Shown piece by piece: positions 5,826 through 6,720 of a stretch of 6,720 bases of DNA. Position numbers and translations under genes: made by a program. How positions within the stretch are numbered: the stretch's first letter is position 1; each line of letters starts with the position of its first letter. This DNA comes from JBKBXU01 sp046313675 (GTDB lineage Bacteria > Bacteroidota > Bacteroidia > Cytophagales > Cytophagaceae): NCBI GenBank assembly GCA_046313675.1, contig JBKBXU010000266.1, positions 1 through 6,720 on the forward strand, read 5' to 3'. The notes beneath the pieces are model-generated. The model saw only the letters and a list, made by a program, of their open reading frames with translations. It searched no databases and had not been told where the DNA came from.

Positions 5826-6720
5826 CATTCATTCCGGCCAATTGGTTTTCATGCATGGTTTTGTAAATGCCTTCTCTTTTAATAAGCTCTTCATGTGTCC
5901 CGTGATCAGCAATGGATCCATTATCTAATACAATTATCTGATCTGCCAGTTTAACTGATGAGATTCTGTGGGCGATAATCACAGTAGTCCGTTTTTGCAT
6001 TATGCCCTTAAGTGATTCAAGGATAGCGTTTTCTGTTTTTGTATCTACCGCTGAAAGGCTATCGTCAAGTATAAGTATTCCTGGTTCTCTGGCTATGGCT
6101 CTTCCGATTGAAATTCGCTGTTTCTGCCCCCCGGATAAGGTAATTCCTCTTTCACCTACCATAGTATCAAACTCTTTTGGAAAACTTTTGATGTTTTCCA
6201 GCAATCCGGCATTTCTAGTATGTTTTTCAAGGGTTTCCTGATCCAAGGGGCCGGTGCCGAATAAAATATTATTTTTAATAGTATCAGAAAACAGGAACAC
6301 GTCTTGTGGAACATACCCGATGTGGCTTCTTAAATAACTGATGTCATATTCTTTAATGTCAATGCCATCAAGCAAAATTGTTCCATTTTCAGCATCGTAA
6401 AGCCTGCATATCAAATTGGCAAGGGTGCTTTTCCCTGAACCCGTTGCACCTACTATTCCAATAGATTCTCCTGCCTTTACATGAAGGTTGATATTCCGGA
6501 GGGCTTTTATTCCGGAATCCGGATAGGTAAAACTGACATTTTCGAAATGAATGCCTCCCTGTATGGGAGATTTGCTGTTTTTCAGGCTGACAATATTGGT
6601 TTGCGTATTGAGAAATTCATTAATACGTGCCTGAGAGGCTTCGGCTCTTTGTACAATACTTGTTATCCATCCCAGGGAGGCAAAAGGCCAGGTTAGTTTA
6701 TTCAGGTAAAAGATGAATTC
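5821..6720 (-). CDS. ABC exporter, C-terminal part (end of membrane domain plus ATPase domain), 5' end outside window
   Basis: Inner-membrane ABC exporter half-transporter of the MsbA/MdlA type. The frame is open from the window edge to the TAA at 5823-5821, 299 residues; the start and most of the membrane domain (family total near 580-600) lie beyond 6720. Numbered from the edge: end of the last transmembrane helix (1-25, with WPFASLGWI), the linker helix, and the A-loop Tyr66 in NVSFTYPDSG. The ATPase motifs follow: Walker A GATGSGKST (91-99), Q-loop Gln139 in VPQDVFLF, signature LSGGQKQR (195-202), Walker B ILILDD (215-220), D-loop SAVD (223-226) and switch His251 in IIAHRIS. Position 220, normally the catalytic Glu, is Asp, as in MdlA-like and other degenerate halves of heterodimeric exporters. 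The substrate cannot be read from this part. A TTG at 6414 inside the ATPase domain, after Walker A, is not a plausible start. The gene converges on manC with a 31-base gap. Confidence 0.93.
   Translation of the reverse strand, partial: EFIFYLNKLTWPFASLGWITSIVQRAEASQARINEFLNTQTNIVSLKNSKSPIQGGIHFENVSFTYPDSGIKALRNINLHVKAGESIGIVGATGSGKSTLANLICRLYDAENGTILLDGIDIKEYDISYLRSHIGYVPQDVFLFSDTIKNNILFGTGPLDQETLEKHTRNAGLLENIKSFPKEFDTMVGERGITLSGGQKQRISIGRAIAREPGILILDDSLSAVDTKTENAILESLKGIMQKRTTVIIAHRISSVKLADQIIVLDNGSIADHGTHEELIKREGIYKTMHENQLAGMNE

Noticed and set aside
5821..6414. A separate 197-residue ATPase protein starting at the TTG at 6414.
   Set aside because: The frame stays open to the window edge and the upstream translation supplies Walker A, the A-loop and the membrane-domain end, so this is an internal codon of a longer exporter gene.
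1..6720. A new defence, mobile or biosynthetic system.
   Set aside because: All coding space is filled by five recognisable genes. I saw no transposase, integrase, direct-repeat array, tRNA, toxin-antitoxin pair or unexplained gap above about 90 bases.

Overview
The window looks like an ordinary chromosomal segment from a member of the Bacteroidota, probably a flavobacterium or cytophaga relative. It is AT-rich. None of the starts has a clear Shine-Dalgarno site, and the leaders are A/T-rich. Two exact matches to the Bacteroidota -7 promoter consensus TAnnTTTG lie in the one divergent intergenic space. The proteins match that phylum in type: a long RecQ with a C-terminal extension, a KpsF/GutQ-type isomerase, and a single-domain mannose-1-phosphate guanylyltransferase.

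Layout from left to right. Bases 1-71 are AT-rich and lie downstream of purD; I see no gene or convincing signal there. purD (minus, 72-1367) encodes the second enzyme of de novo purine synthesis. A 90-base gap follows, holding a strong intrinsic terminator for recQ and an AT palindrome next to the purD start. recQ (minus, 1458-3638) encodes a 726-residue DNA helicase. A compact divergent space then separates it from kdsD (plus, about 3714-4682), an arabinose-5-phosphate isomerase with SIS and two CBS domains and no usable ATG start. Next comes manC (plus, 4710-5789), a mannose-1-phosphate guanylyltransferase, 27 bases after kdsD and probably co-transcribed with it. The last gene (minus, 5821 to the window edge) converges on manC. 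It is the 3' half of an ABC exporter carrying the nucleotide-binding domain, and its 5' end is outside the window.

The kdsD-manC pair makes precursors for surface glycans: arabinose 5-phosphate for Kdo (lipopolysaccharide core) and GDP-mannose for O-antigen, capsule or exopolysaccharide, and for GDP-fucose. purD and recQ are housekeeping genes with no direct functional link to that pair. The exporter half carries Asp where the catalytic Glu normally follows Walker B, which suggests the degenerate half of a heterodimeric exporter.

I found no mobile element, CRISPR array, RNA gene, phage remnant or new multi-gene system. The observations worth a second look are regulatory and fine-scale: the non-ATG start of kdsD, the face-to-face promoter candidates between recQ and kdsD, the crowded recQ terminator/purD promoter space, the exporter Walker B substitution and a His-to-Asn change in the PurD N-terminal motif.
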